NCBI RefSeq assembly: GCF_964340395.1
Contig: NC_135556.1
Span: 21,114,723-21,178,722, forward strand
Source: Glandiceps talaboti
Lineage: Eukaryota; Hemichordata; Enteropneusta; Spengelidae
Direction of reading: 5' to 3'
Length of the DNA: 64,000 bases
Each line of letters begins with the position of its first letter. Within the stretch, counting starts at the first letter, position 1. The translations under genes were made by a program, and so were the position numbers. Shown here one piece after another: positions 14,315-34,190 of this stretch. Under the pieces are notes generated by a model. The model worked only from the letters and a program-made list of their open reading frames with translations, was not told the origin of the DNA and made no database searches.

Positions 14315-14639
14315 TTTCAAAATACCGTACAACTTCTCTGTTTGTCACAACCAAGCTAATAAGAAACTACATATTCCACAGCAAGATTGAATGAACACAG
14401 CTTCTTTTGTCTAAATAAAATGAATTGATGAGCCACCATGCAGACATCAAACGCAGACGTCAAATCATTGGCGCCTGCATGTCTGCCTCTTATACAGTAC
14501 ATTTAAATGATTTATTTCATTTAGACAAAATGTAGCAATACAATTGACATCTTGCTATCATAGTGTAGTATGTACAGTTTCGTATTGAGAACTGTGTGGT
14601 TGGTTGTATCACACAGAGAAGCTGAACGGTATTTTGAAA
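14315..14639. mobile_element. MITE-like foldback element, copy 1
   Basis: A non-coding element of about 325 bp. Its terminal inverted repeats TTTCAAAATACCGTWCA and CTTCTCTG match at 24 of 26 positions. A second inverted pair lies inside (TTTGTCTAAAT and ATTTAGACAAA), so nearly the whole element can fold on itself. Two related copies are at 23.6 and 36.9 kb. It has no transposase. I could not settle the target-site duplication. Confidence 0.7.
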
Positions 14640-15383
14640 TCCACTGTATATGTACTATGTCTGGAGACCAGGTTTCAATTCTGCCCTAAAAACTAGCGAT
14701 ACCAGTGCGACAACAATGACCCTCAGAAAGTATGTAAACCCTGGCGACCTTATTCACCTTTAACATTTTTGAATAAAATACAAGATAAGTTGGTGTAAGG
14801 TGTCAGTCCACTGTTGTCTATTAATATAACTGTTTCAAATTTTCTATGCAAGGATACGTTTATGTTATAAAATACAACTAAAACAGAAAGGGTTGTTGTT
14901 GCTGTTGGGGGGTGTTATTTTTACATATGTAGACGATTGGGTAATATCCTAAGAATATAGTACGTAGTCTGTGTGTTTTATATCATTAACAACTTATACA
15001 TGCTTTCCGACCTACCGACCCTATAATCAACTTCCATTTTATTGTGTTCAATGTAAATTCTATTTTACAAATATCTAACAACGTTAAAATTAAAGTAATA
15101 AAATATTGATGGAACTCAGCACCTGTTCGTCGTGGATGTATTACACAGCATGTCAATACAAATACAATGTGTCAATTTACACGTGTGCACTACCACTGTC
15201 TGCATAAATTTGCTTTATGCATAGATTATAAAGGCTTTACAAATTTCTTGCAAAACAAAATGGCGTGATTGACTATAAACTGTGTTTTCGTAGTAACGTT
15301 CATTTTTTTTGTAAAATTCTGCGGTGGATAATTATATTTGTATAGCATGTTAGATAAAGTACTCCATATACTTTATTTTTTAT

Positions 15384-15570
15384 TCGACTCAGTGAACAAT
15401 CACTTTATCTTGACTTGAATAATCTGGCTATTAATACACTTTCTAAATCGTCTCGGTTGATAATCACTTTATCTCAGTGTGAATATTCTGGTAAGTGATA
15501 TACTTTCATCTAATTCGACTCGGTTAACAGTCACTTAATGTCAACGTGGATATTCTGTCTATGTAGGTAA
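15384..15570. repeat. Triplicated tandem repeat, unit about 65-75 bp
   Basis: Three diverged tandem units each begin with a TCGACTCGGTTAACA-like block, followed by ATCACTTTATCTCA and GAATATTCTGG-like blocks. The third unit runs into an X-box-like site at 15567. Confidence 0.65.
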
Positions 15571-17546
15571 CCATGACAACTGTGGTAATGGATACACTTA
15601 AATAACCAAAGGAAGATATCGACGTGAATGTAAAAAAACACTGAAGATGGTGAGCGTGTGTGGTTCTGTGTTATAAAGTTGTTATAGGCTATGTTCATCC
15701 AATGTTGGGTGAAGCCCTCCTCCAGCAATTTCCATCCTCGCCTGTCTCTTGCCATTCTATTCCATATGCCGTATTCATGTATGGGGTTATTTCATCTCTG
15801 TACGATGTGTGTTATATGGTTTCCGTCAACTACCCAAGGGCAGATACATGTAAAACACAATACGCAACTAACTATCGATGTAGTAGAGATTTCGTCTTCA
15901 CCAATAATATGCTTGGTACTGAAAAGGAATCTTAAATAATAACATATTTTAATGTCAACCTGGCGTACAAGAGAGAAAATAAATTATAAATGCCTTTGCA
16001 CAAAAGGTGTATAGTCGTTCAACATATACTACGTTGTATTATTGATTACCGATCACCATATCATAATTCCAACTTGGAGTCACCTTTTGTAAATAAATTG
16101 TATATACGCCACAAGGTTATAATGTACTAATATAATATTCAAATACGGTAACAATACACTGTTATTAATTTAACGGGTTGCCATGGCATCATTTACTGAC
16201 CTAGTTTAAGGCCAAATTGAATGGATCTACAATTATAGCGAAGTGAATGATAAAGAACGTTTATTTCGATGCACACGGGTTACCATAGTAGCAATGCTAT
16301 TATCAGGAGAGTTAATACTAAAGAAATTGGTAGTCACGTGATTTCTTTAACCGAAAGGATTGGTTCATGTCATTGTAAATTTATTCATATGCAGAATGAC
16401 AATAACACACAACGAGTGGAAACATCCCGATAGCTATTAAATCAAGCTTGCTAAATATTTAACCTATTGAAAGTGAGTTTAATATATTTTTCATTACTAT
16501 GACCTAATTTCGCGTCAATCGAAAGAGATAAAACTATAAACTTTCTTCGACCATTCTCAGTAAACTGATTGTTTTCCTTGCACATAATTGCCTACTATTC
16601 TACGAAATATCGTATAGTGAACAAAATTGAAATATTCACACAGCCAAAAGCATTCCTCTACTTTAAACATTTATGAATAACACACGCTGCATACTAATTA
16701 TATCGAATATATGTGTATCTGGTTGTCATGCCAACGTGTACTAAACATCGTTAAGGTCAATTGGTAGGGAAGTAAATCATTGAAGCGTTGGATACAGAGA
16801 TGCGTTGTCATATAGAGTATACACAGTATTGATGTCAAATATACAAATGTAACTATTAGCGATCGACTGTTTACGACCTTGGATATAATCACTGAATCTA
16901 TCACACCAGTAGACGTTTGAAGCTAACGGTCAGGTTTAAGTGTTAAATTTTGCGCGAACATTACTATTGATGTCGGTTGGTTTTCTAACGGGATACTGTA
17001 CATTGGATTGTCACAATAACTATGTATGGTATTAGTGCATTCTTTCGTCAGCTGTTGCTCAAAGGTAGGTACAATTTACATGGTACTGCCATTTCGAATT
17101 CTCTGTAATATATAGATTATGAATTTGTATCGTGAATATATAGTATATTCTTGACATATTTCATCCGTATTTCGACAAAACAGGTCATATTTTGAGAATG
17201 CAGGATGCCCTCGGGTTGAGAGATTTGTATATTTGGTAAAATATACAGGTGTACCGCACCTTTAAATGTGAACTTTACAATTTTATATTCTGCTCTATAT
17301 CGCTGCGTTGCCAGAGCGTTAGTAATTATAAGAATTAATCCCGGATATCAATGCATAACTCAGTGATCTCCAAGTGACAGATTGCAATCTCTTATTGAAG
17401 GGTCAAGCAATATGTTAAACGACGTTAGTAAATGAAACGTATACAATTACTTTGTATTTGTTGCACACTTTAACGGAGTCGTCTAGATGACGACGTTTTT
17501 TTTATTCGTGGATGTTTTCGCCAGCTGAGCTATTCCCATGGCAACG
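15567..17546. promoter_or_regulatory. Cluster of RFX X-box-like motifs upstream of LOX-B
   Basis: Matches are at 15567 (GTAACCATGACAAC), 16177 (GTTGCCATGGCATC), 16279 (GTTACCATAGTAGC), 16722 (GTTGTCATGCCAAC) and, in reverse orientation, 17535 (CCCATGGCAACG). They lie 0.8 to 2.8 kb before the LOX-B start codon and mirror the cluster upstream of LOX-A. Confidence 0.4.
15677..15785 (-). mobile_element. LINE retrotransposon C-terminal remnant
   Basis: The minus strand encodes EYGIWNRMARDRRGWKLL followed by EEGFTQHWMNI. This resembles the tail of non-LTR retrotransposon ORF2 proteins, where an A-x-DR-x-x-W-R motif is common near the C-terminus. No reverse transcriptase is present nearby, so this is a short decayed 3' end. 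Confidence 0.45.
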
Positions 17547-17936
17547 TATACGTTGATTTCTTTAGCTTGTGTTTTGACGTCAATGCCTTTACAAGTCTCA
17601 TATGGTTGGGGAAAATGGTACAAAATGCAACATTTACAAGTGTGTACATAAAGATCGATTTTATGTAGCCTAATTCCACTTCAGAATATAAATAGCTACC
17701 TTAAATGTAAACCTGAGACACGGTTGGATTTTCAATGTATATGTAAGTCTGTATCGGTATGTACATGGACTTTGCAGAATAACTAACTGCTGACTTATGT
17801 TCTATTAAATCTTTTCAGTGATAAAAACGGTGTTTGTCTAAACATCAAATCATTACAAATGCCATGACGAAATAAATTACAAGTGTTTGACATAAATTCT
17901 ACTAGTACTTGTGAAAGAGTCACTTTCAAACCGTCG

Positions 17937-18163
17937 TATGTATGTATGTATGTATGTATGTATGTATGTATGTATGTATATGTGTGTGTATGTACGTATG
18001 TATGTATGTATGTACAATGCATGTATGTATGTGTGTCTGTCTGTCTGGCTGGCTGGCTGTATGTATGTATGTATGTATGTATGTATGTCTGTATGTATGT
18101 ATGTATGTATGTATGTATGTATGTGTGTGTATGTATTAATTAATGTATGTATGTATGTATGTA

Positions 18164-18214
<51 letters not shown>
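17937..18214. repeat. (ATGT)n and (GT)n microsatellite block
   Basis: Long ATGT arrays with short CTGT/CTGG variants end in a (GT)n run of about 44 bp, which could adopt Z-DNA. The block ends about 150 bp before the LOX-B start codon, next to its presumed promoter or 5' UTR intron. Confidence 0.95.
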
Positions 18215-18216
<2 letters not shown>

Positions 18217-18360
18217 ATGTATTGTGTTTCGGTTTGTAGAATATTTTAGTAAGTACAGTTGGTACAATGCTCTAATCATGTCGCTATAAATACATACATA
18301 TTCGAATGTTTCGTTTACCAACAGGATAAAATGAATTACAAATAAAACAGGTCTGTAACA

Positions 18361-26665
<8,305 letters not shown>

Positions 26666-29600
26666 AAAGTCAATAGCTGCAATTATTGAACTACGGTTTG
26701 AATTCATCAAGTGTACAGGGGAATCCACCGAAGATCGTTTTCAGCGTTGTTGATCCGCGTTAATATTTTATTTCAAGAGTGTTAAAGAATTGTTGTTAAT
26801 AATGAAGAAACATTTTCCATAATTTATTAAGCTTATTGACTCTATATCATGGTAAACAGCAAATTACCTAACATGTTTACAGTAATGGCTTTAATTACGA
26901 ACCTGGAGAAATGTGATGTTAGTCACAGCTGTTGCTGTTAGGCCAAAATACCAATACTAAATGTAATAGTGTTGAGTTTCGATTTTACATTCTGGTAGTA
27001 GAAATAATTGATAATGGGTACCAAACCAGTTTACATTTACGAATAATTTCGGAACTAAGGTGCTTTTTTTGGCGGAAACTTTGACATCGTTTCTATTTTG
27101 TAAAACTGCAAAACGAAAGCCGACCACTTTGATGTGAGTGGGGTGATTGAAGTCTAAATCAGCCAGATATATAATTTCGTAGTTTGCAGCAAGCTACAGA
27201 TTGAGAAGACACACCGTGCAATTATAGTGTCTGACTATATGACGTAAGTATGACGTCTTGGACGAATGTTAGCGCTACTAATCCAATGATGTAATTATTG
27301 CATTTTAAAAAATCATGGCTTATGTATGTGTAAATATGATTACCGTCAAATCATATATTGGGCTAAAAAATCAGCATTATCCTTTTAACCAATGTCAAGA
27401 TCTAGTAAATTTGGGTGAGATCACAGAATACCAATTGTGACAGGGGAGTGTTTTATACTCAGGAACCAGTACACTTATCTACATTGAAATCACTGCACTC
27501 TTGACATCACGTGGCAATGAATATACATTGTTTTCCATTAATTGTTAATATACGAATACAATATGTTTATGCAAATTCTATTCTTAAATTACACGTAATC
27601 GTTAATATTCTCTCTTTTCAATACTGTGGTTAATCTTTAAATGTTAGAACTTATATAACGTTTTGTAGTGAATGCACATTTACATGCCTGCAATTACTCT
27701 TTTTTTTACCTTCTATGATATGTACATATACGTCGTTTTAATGCCAATTTCAAAAAGAAATTCCTTTACAGACAAAACGATGCCGTCCATATTGTATGTT
27801 AATGTATTCACAAGATCAAATATACTTACTCAAGTAAGAATCTAAGTTTAAAATCATTGCTTCAAACTTATGCTGTTGTTTTACTTATGATTTTTTTTCG
27901 GGACGGAACTTACTCACAACGTCAAAACAAATTTGGTTCAAATCGATAAGCCTTAGGGTAAAAGGTCGGTGAGAACTCAGTAATTCTACATAACACTGAG
28001 TCTTTAAAATTTTGGGTCTGTCTTGGTCTGTTCAAAATAAAAATGAGAATTTGAAAAAGCAAGTGTATGTGTACATGTTGGTGATACTTTCATTAATCGT
28101 ACGTTAGCATTCTGAATGGCTTAGACTTTGAACAAGGCTGTATTAAATTTCCCGAATTTCAGCAATAAAAGATCATAATTTTCGCTAACATATGCGATTA
28201 GTGTTAGAGCGCCACCACCAGTGGCGATGTGATTTTTCTTGTCTTGTCGTAGAGGATGTTAATTTGTTTTGCTATTTCGCCAGATTGAAGAAACTCAGGG
28301 TCGGTCGGGTCATGAGAATAATAGAATTTAGTACGGCCGCCCTAAAGTGATTAAAGAGTTCATCGCATTATTTGGTCCCAAAAACACAAATTCTGTCAAA
28401 TATGCTTTATTGCTAAAGTTCACTTTCTTTATGTTTAAAGACCCGCCAAAGTTAAACACACACTTTTGATTTACATTATGTACATAATAAATTTATCTAG
28501 AAGAAAATTTGTGGCCTTGTACATTCATCAGTTGTCGTGTCCGCTTTCGGGGTAGGACGCCCCTTACGACGGCGTTGGCTATAGTATAAACGTTTGTTTT
28601 GCCCTGTTTGGACGGACCCGGAGGGTGGATGTGTATAAATAATTCTATTTGGCATCATGGAAAGAGCGAACGTCCTAAAATATTTGAAAATTGAACATTA
28701 CCCTGAGTAAATTAATGTTGTTATTGGAAAGATACTTTTATCAAATGAAACTAAAGAATTACCAAGAGATCTGTTACGCTGTTGACGAAGAGCAGGAACT
28801 TTATTGAACTTGTGTAACTTTTGACCTACAGAGTTTAAGACTAATCAAACAATTCAGGTGTTACAAAGTGGAAAAAAGTAGCCTCTGTGTTAAACTGTGG
28901 AAGTACATGTATGTGTTTCAGAAGAATTGAGAAAGACAGTCCATTTGTCTTCTTTTAAAAATCGATGTAATAATGCAATGGGCCAGGATCATTTCATGAT
29001 AGACCGGAGAGGGGGTGGGACTACAGAAACTACGTGTACATTGTGAACAAGGATTTCTTACCTATATTTGTTTACTAGATGTAGAGTTTAACACCAACCA
29101 ACATTGGAATGCACAATCGTCATATCAATATGGATGTAACGAACATAACACATATAATTACTTCCTCGTACAAACCCTCATATAATGAGTAATTGAATGC
29201 AGTTCTTCAAGTCCCTATGCAAATAATGGTGTCGTAAGATTTCGGAAAACCTAGGAAAACGAATATTCTTCTGAATAGAATAAAATACTTCGAAACCGAA
29301 ACAAAAAATGGACATATTGAATTGCATTAAATTAAATTTATCACATGACTGTGCAAGCTGTTTATCCTCCCACTCCTGCATACGTTTGGCTAATATCAAG
29401 AGATCAAAGAGTTCCGTCGAATATTTGACATAGGTTAATGTATTTTCAACATTTGTCTTCATGTCCAACGGTTCAACGACCCGGCATGAGTGGTATGTGG
29501 CGTGATATACTTGAGACCATTATATATAGGGGTCAGAGTACATACCAAAGCCTTATAGGGGTTTCGGTTGCAAAAATTTTAATATTCATGCTTATCAATT

Positions 29601-30528
29601 GTGTCAATTTTGCAGTAAAAAAGCATCCAAACATATTTGATAAAGGTAGAAAATTATAATTTATAATCCTGAATTCCGAACATGACAGATGTACAACAAA
29701 AATGGGTCATTTAATTTGTTCAGCATGTCTGTTGATGTCAAACATTAACGAATCGAATATAGCGGACCTGCCTTTTTTACCACGCACATATTTTCGACAT
29801 TAGCAGGTAGCATACAAACGTGGAACTTCCTATTTCGTCAAACTCGATCGGTTATTCTCCATGCCCATGTGGAATTAACAGTTGTGTGACACACAGGAGA
29901 CAGTGTGTGTGATAGATCACAGAGCTCCCATTTGTGTGATTAGTGGTCAATACAGGTAGGAATTCGAGTTTCGTGTGTGTCGTGATAAGTTAATCTGCTG
30001 CTATATTCAAAGTGTATATTTTACATGGAGACAAATCAATACACGTTCTGTGCCAACTGAAGCATTTGACGACTGGTATCAAATGTTGTGACAATACTTC
30101 CCTTCGTTCGTGTTAACTTTGCCCTTCGTTAGACTCTAGTTGGCACTTGTTCCACCATATGGTAATGACGTATTCTCACGTGGCAAAGAATGGGGGAATT
30201 GAACTAACTGCAGGTAGTCATAGAAATCGGGCATATTTGACTTCCGGGTACTGTCGTACAGGTTTGGCTAAATAACTGCAGCTGTACTGGAACATGGTAA
30301 TTTTATAGCATCAACGTATACGTATTTATCTGTATGATGTGATAGTAACACTTTTTGACCACTTGACAGATGACCTGTACGAAGATTGTCAGATGAAAAG
30401 GGGAGATTTTTCTGGTTTCATATTTTTCAGAATTTACGAGTTTGTTACTAGCTATTAATCAAATATGTGTTTCCTATCGTAAGACAATAAGGGACGTTTT
30501 CGTAATTTTTTTCCAGGAAGATACAAAA
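26666..30528. other. Intergenic region between LOX-B and the LRR-caspase gene
   Basis: AT-rich single-copy-looking sequence with no recognisable gene, RNA or repeat array. A minus-strand open stretch of about 95 codons at 29178-29468 has no family resemblance and lacks a convincing start. The acceptor TTTTTTCCAG ending at 30516 marks the 3' end of a presumed 5' UTR intron of the LRR-caspase gene. Confidence 0.6.
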
Positions 30529-31661
30529 ATGCCTAAAAAACCTCCATTTTGGAATCACAAGAAGAAAATATATGACGGAAGTGATGCTTCTCTTACGTCA
30601 GTTCCGGAAGAACTCCTGACGAAGTATAAAGATGCGAAAGTCGTCGATTTGTCGGAGAACAAGATTTCTTCTTTGCCGTCGCAAATAAAAGAGTTAACTA
30701 GTATAGAAGAGTTAAACTTACGAGACAACAAGTTCTTCATTTTCCCGGAAGTTGTGTGCCAGCTGAAAACTCTGAGAGTTTTAAACTTCGACTCAAACGC
30801 ACCGACGTCTATCCCATACAGCATAACTCAACTAGCTCAGTTGCAAGAACTGAGGCTGTTGAACAGTACCATCGCATCATTTCCACGAATGGTATGCTAC
30901 CTGAAGACATTGAAGAAACTCAGTTTTGGGTTCAAAGACATACCACCACGTACAACGTCACTACCAGATGACATCCTCATTAAGATGCCACTCGAGGAAC
31001 TGTCACTTTACAACTGTAATTTCAATATGTTTCCCAAAGTGATATTCAAAATTAAAACCTTAAGAGTTCTTACGCTAGTCTGGTGCCAGATAGCAGATCA
31101 ACTCGTCGATCTAGGCGAACTCAAAGAACTTCGCCAGTTATCGCTGTCATGTAATCAGCTGACATCGCTTCCTGAGAGTACAAGTAACCTTGGTAACCTC
31201 GAGGTCCTTTATGTCAACAAAAACAAACTGACGTCGATGCCTGCAAGTATAAAGAAACTAACCAAATTGAAGACGATTGATCTGGATGATAATTTGATGT
31301 GTGGCGGGAAAGACCTGTCTTGTGAGAGCAGTACCACCAAAGTTAAAAAGATTCTCACCAAAGTGTTGGCCATTAAACATGAGGTGCGCCAAAAAGATGC
31401 TGATATCGAATTATCGAGGAGTTCGTCGTTCCGGCAAAGTGGGAAACGAGTAGTGACACAAGTAAAGACCCCTACAACGCCGTTATTTAGTCAACAAGCA
31501 TCTACAGCAACTGGACAAAGACCACCGTCGGCATCACTTATGTTTCAGAAAACCATGGAGCAGAAAAATAAAGAACCACAACAAAAACCAGTACAGCTGC
31601 GGCAACCACAACCACAACAACAACAGAAACAAACGCAATACCAAACAAAATTGCAGCAAAT

Positions 31662-31704
<43 letters not shown>

Positions 31705-32705
31705 AGTCGGGCAAAACAACAGCAGCAGCAACAACAACGAAAACCAGAACCCGTCGTAAGGCAGGCAACACTACAACCAACAAGACCAAAAAGTACGCTC
31801 AGTACCTACCCTATGAATAACAAACCAAGAGGTCAAGCTATCATAATTAATAATCGCAGATTTAATGGTAGTCCACTAAATACGAGAGAAGGAACTGACA
31901 CCGATAAACGTAAGTACGAAGACCATACTCGAAACTTGAAATACAGTAAAATAGGTTGCCCATTACGTTCAATGCGTATACATTCTGAAGCGTTGTTGAA
32001 GACACAGTCCGAAGGGGCATGTAGAATAAATTAAAAGGTAAATAAAGAACATAGTTAGTTTTGTATGCCAGATGGTTCATAGTCATTAAGTCCGTGGGGA
32101 TGTAAGGTTCAAGCTCTATTAATCCATAGACTTTCTAATTGTTTAGTAGTGTTCGTATCAAAACCTCGAATAAGGCATAGTATTGTAGCTGTAAGAGCGT
32201 TGTCTTGTAGAGAATGTCCCGGTGTCCTGAAATGTGGTACTTCTCCTGATATTGGAACGATGGCCATTAAGGCGTTTGTGGAATGGTTGTGTAGTTTTCC
32301 CTATATACTGTATGTTGCATGCCCGGCAGGTGAGGGCGTAAATTACATTACTGGATTTGCAGTTTACGTCATCTTTGATGGGGAATGTTTTACCAGTGGC
32401 TGTGGCTTTGAAGGTTTTGGTATTTTGTAAAGTAAAGCAGCAATTACATCTTGCGGTTTTACAGGGTTTGCAGCCCCATGTTTTATGTTTTCTGGTTAAA
32501 TTTGGCGTGTTTAAGTTTGTTCTGATGTAAAATTGCACCTACTGTAGCTGGTTTATATATATATATATAACTCGGTGAGTATCAATCTGCTAAGACAGTG
32601 CTCTATACCGCAGTGGCAGAGCGTAATAGTTTTGGTAGTACTGGAACTCTTTCTTGGGTGTAACTCGGAGTTTCACGCATATTGCGATCATCAGACACTG
32701 ACCAA

Positions 32706-32749
<44 letters not shown>

Positions 32750-32955
32750 TTGGTAGTACTGGAACTCTTTCTTGGGTGTAACTCGGAGTTTCACGCATAT
32801 TGCGATCATCAGACACTCTCAGAGAGTGTCTGATGATCGCAATATGCGTGAAACTCCGAGTTACACCCAAGAAAGAGTTCCAGTACTACCAAAACTATTA
32901 CGCTCTGCCACTGCGGTATAGAGCACTGTCTTATAGCAGATTGATACTCACCGAG

Positions 32956-33008
<53 letters not shown>

Positions 33009-33028
33009 ATATATATATACAGATGGAT

Positions 33029-33097
<69 letters not shown>

Positions 33098-33881
33098 TAT
33101 CCATCTGTCTGTCTATATACCTAATAGTATATCAATGTCTACCTATCTTTATCCGTCTATATGCATGATTGGTCGATTCTATAATATATATCAACATGGA
33201 AAATCTAAATGTTTAAATCGTCCAATTACTGTAACATTTCCACTTCTTGTTTCTACAGAAAATCTGTTAGAGTTGTTCAAGAAGTTACATTTCAGTGTTC
33301 ATGTCTACAACGACCTAACCAGCAGTGAAATGGATTGTGTTGTGAGGACCTTCAGCATTGAAGACCACAACCAATTTGATTGCTTTGCGTTGTGTGTGCT
33401 GTCTCATGGCTCTCAAGGTAAAGTCTACGGTACCGATGGAAAGAGTCTAGAAATCCGAGATTTGACGAGACACTTCACTGCTGATAACTGTACAACATTG
33501 GCCGGCAAACCAAAGTTGTTCTTCATTCAGGCCTGCCAAGGCCAGGCAGCAATGGGAGGTGTTCGCACTTCATCTTCAAGTATCCAATCAGATGCGGTGT
33601 TCGGTGCCAACCTAATTCCAAATGAAGCAGACTTCTTGATTGGTTACTCCACGGTGCCCGGTTATGTATCATATAGACACACTGGCATGGGAAGTTACTA
33701 TATGCGAGTACTGGTACAGCAGTTAGAGCAGCACGCAGACCATCACGATTTGGTGTCAATCCTCGCCATTGTGAGATCGGAAGTTAGTTCGGCGGTGTCT
33801 ACTGTGGACAAGGGACATGACCATACACAAGTTCCCACAGTTGTCAGTACGCTTGGCAAACAAGTTTTCCTGAAACGTTAG
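30529..33881 (+). CDS. Leucine-rich repeat caspase fusion (LRR-Q-rich linker-CASc)
   Basis: Predicted cysteine protease with an LRR sensor or scaffold. Two coding exons, 30529-31909 and 33259-33881, join in phase 1 to give 667 aa. Residues about 30-290 hold roughly ten LRRs of the LxxLxLxxNxLxxLP type. Residues about 300-415 are low complexity with CAA/CAG-encoded poly-Gln. The caspase domain starts at the end of exon 1 ([22 protein letters not shown]) and continues straight into exon 2 ([20 protein letters not shown]). Catalytic His510 (LSHGSQG) and Cys553 (QACQG) are present, as are the p10 features GYVSYR and [20 protein letters not shown] is a candidate interdomain cleavage site. The start is the first in-frame ATG after an acceptor at 30516. 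No death-fold domain is seen. Reading through the intron would end the protein at 32034, giving an LRR-only form. Confidence 0.85.
31665..31739 (+). repeat. CAA/CAG trinucleotide repeat coding poly-Gln
   Basis: An in-frame CAA array, then a CAG/CAA array, inside the linker of the LRR-caspase. It encodes two Gln tracts separated by SRAK. Such arrays commonly vary in length between alleles. Confidence 0.9.
32125..32540 (-). mobile_element. Broken Penelope-like element, GIY-YIG endonuclease end
   Basis: The minus strand encodes a Cys-rich linker ([12 protein letters not shown]) followed by [20 protein letters not shown] and [16 protein letters not shown]. This is the characteristic Penelope-like (PLE) form of the GIY-YIG nuclease. 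The reverse transcriptase part is missing, and the frame breaks after the nuclease core, so this is a 5'-truncated, dead copy. It lies inside the LRR-caspase intron, antisense to the host gene, and abuts the inverted-repeat block on its 5' side. Confidence 0.8.
32656..32698 (-). ncRNA. Hammerhead ribozyme motif, minus-strand copy 1
   Basis: Read on the minus strand, this has the conserved core CTGATGA, a short stem II (CGC-AATAT-GCG), GAAA, a 3-bp stem III and a U-U cleavage position followed by ACACCC. That last sequence pairs with the GTGT preceding the core (stem I). This is the minimal type-I form reported from Penelope-like elements. Confidence 0.6.
32774..32816 (-). ncRNA. Hammerhead ribozyme motif, minus-strand copy 2
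   Basis: Identical core and stems to the other copies, in the arm to the left of the palindrome centre. It has the same sense as the PLE coding fragment. Confidence 0.6.
32826..32868 (+). ncRNA. Hammerhead ribozyme motif, plus-strand copy
   Basis: GTGT (stem I 5' side), CTGATGA at 32830-32836, stem II CGC-AATAT-GCG, GAAA at 32850-32853, stem III ACT/AGT, U at 32861 and cleavage predicted after 32862, then ACAC (stem I 3' side). It is in the same sense as the LRR-caspase pre-mRNA, so it would be transcribed within the host intron. Stem III is only 3 bp, so activity alone may be weak. Confidence 0.6.
32957..33091. repeat. (TA)n microsatellites beside the PLE ends
   Basis: Two long TA runs (32957-33003 and about 33027-33091) separated by GATGGATA-type sequence. 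Similar TA runs at 32554-32568 and 32709-32746 punctuate the inverted-repeat block. Confidence 0.95.
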
Positions 33882-34111
33882 CAGCTCAAGCATCATGAAC
33901 CAGACAATAGAATTTTATTTCAACAAAGTTATATGACATAAACTTTGCACACGATATTAATGAACCGATAATTTACCTGATTGATAACAATAGCCCATTC
34001 TGTAATTTTCTTTATCGGTTATTTTACACACTGTGGACTTTCTGATTTTAGTTGATAGTTTATTCCTCCAGCGTTTGTATATATAGTAAGTGTTTATTTC
34101 TCGATGACTTA

Positions 34112-34190
<79 letters not shown>

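Larger units (their letters stand above)
13223..18360. other. Intergenic region between LOX-A and LOX-B
   Basis: I see no complete gene. The region contains a (GACA)n/(CATA)n block, a MITE-like element, a triplicated repeat at 15.4 kb, a LINE 3'-end remnant, an X-box-like cluster (15.6-17.5 kb) and a large (ATGT)n/(GT)n block just before LOX-B. An acceptor ending at 18324 suggests that LOX-B, like LOX-A, has an upstream non-coding exon. Confidence 0.6.
32566..32962. repeat. PLE-associated inverted repeats (pseudo-LTR pieces)
   Basis: A block of about 135 bp at 32566-32700 recurs as a near-perfect reverse complement at 32826-32962, differing by a 2-bp indel. A partial extra copy at 32744-32820 forms a perfect palindrome with 32822-32898: 77-bp arms centred on 32821. 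(TA)n runs separate and flank the pieces. Each arm carries a hammerhead-ribozyme motif, as expected for PLE pseudo-LTRs. The arrangement is consistent with head-to-head PLE ends. Confidence 0.75.

Noticed and set aside
29178-29468. 96-codon minus-strand open frame
   Set aside because: It has no ATG at its 5' end, an unusual composition and no family resemblance.
32149-32430. Plus-strand open frame of 93 codons
   Set aside because: It is the antisense shadow of the PLE GIY-YIG fragment on the minus strand.
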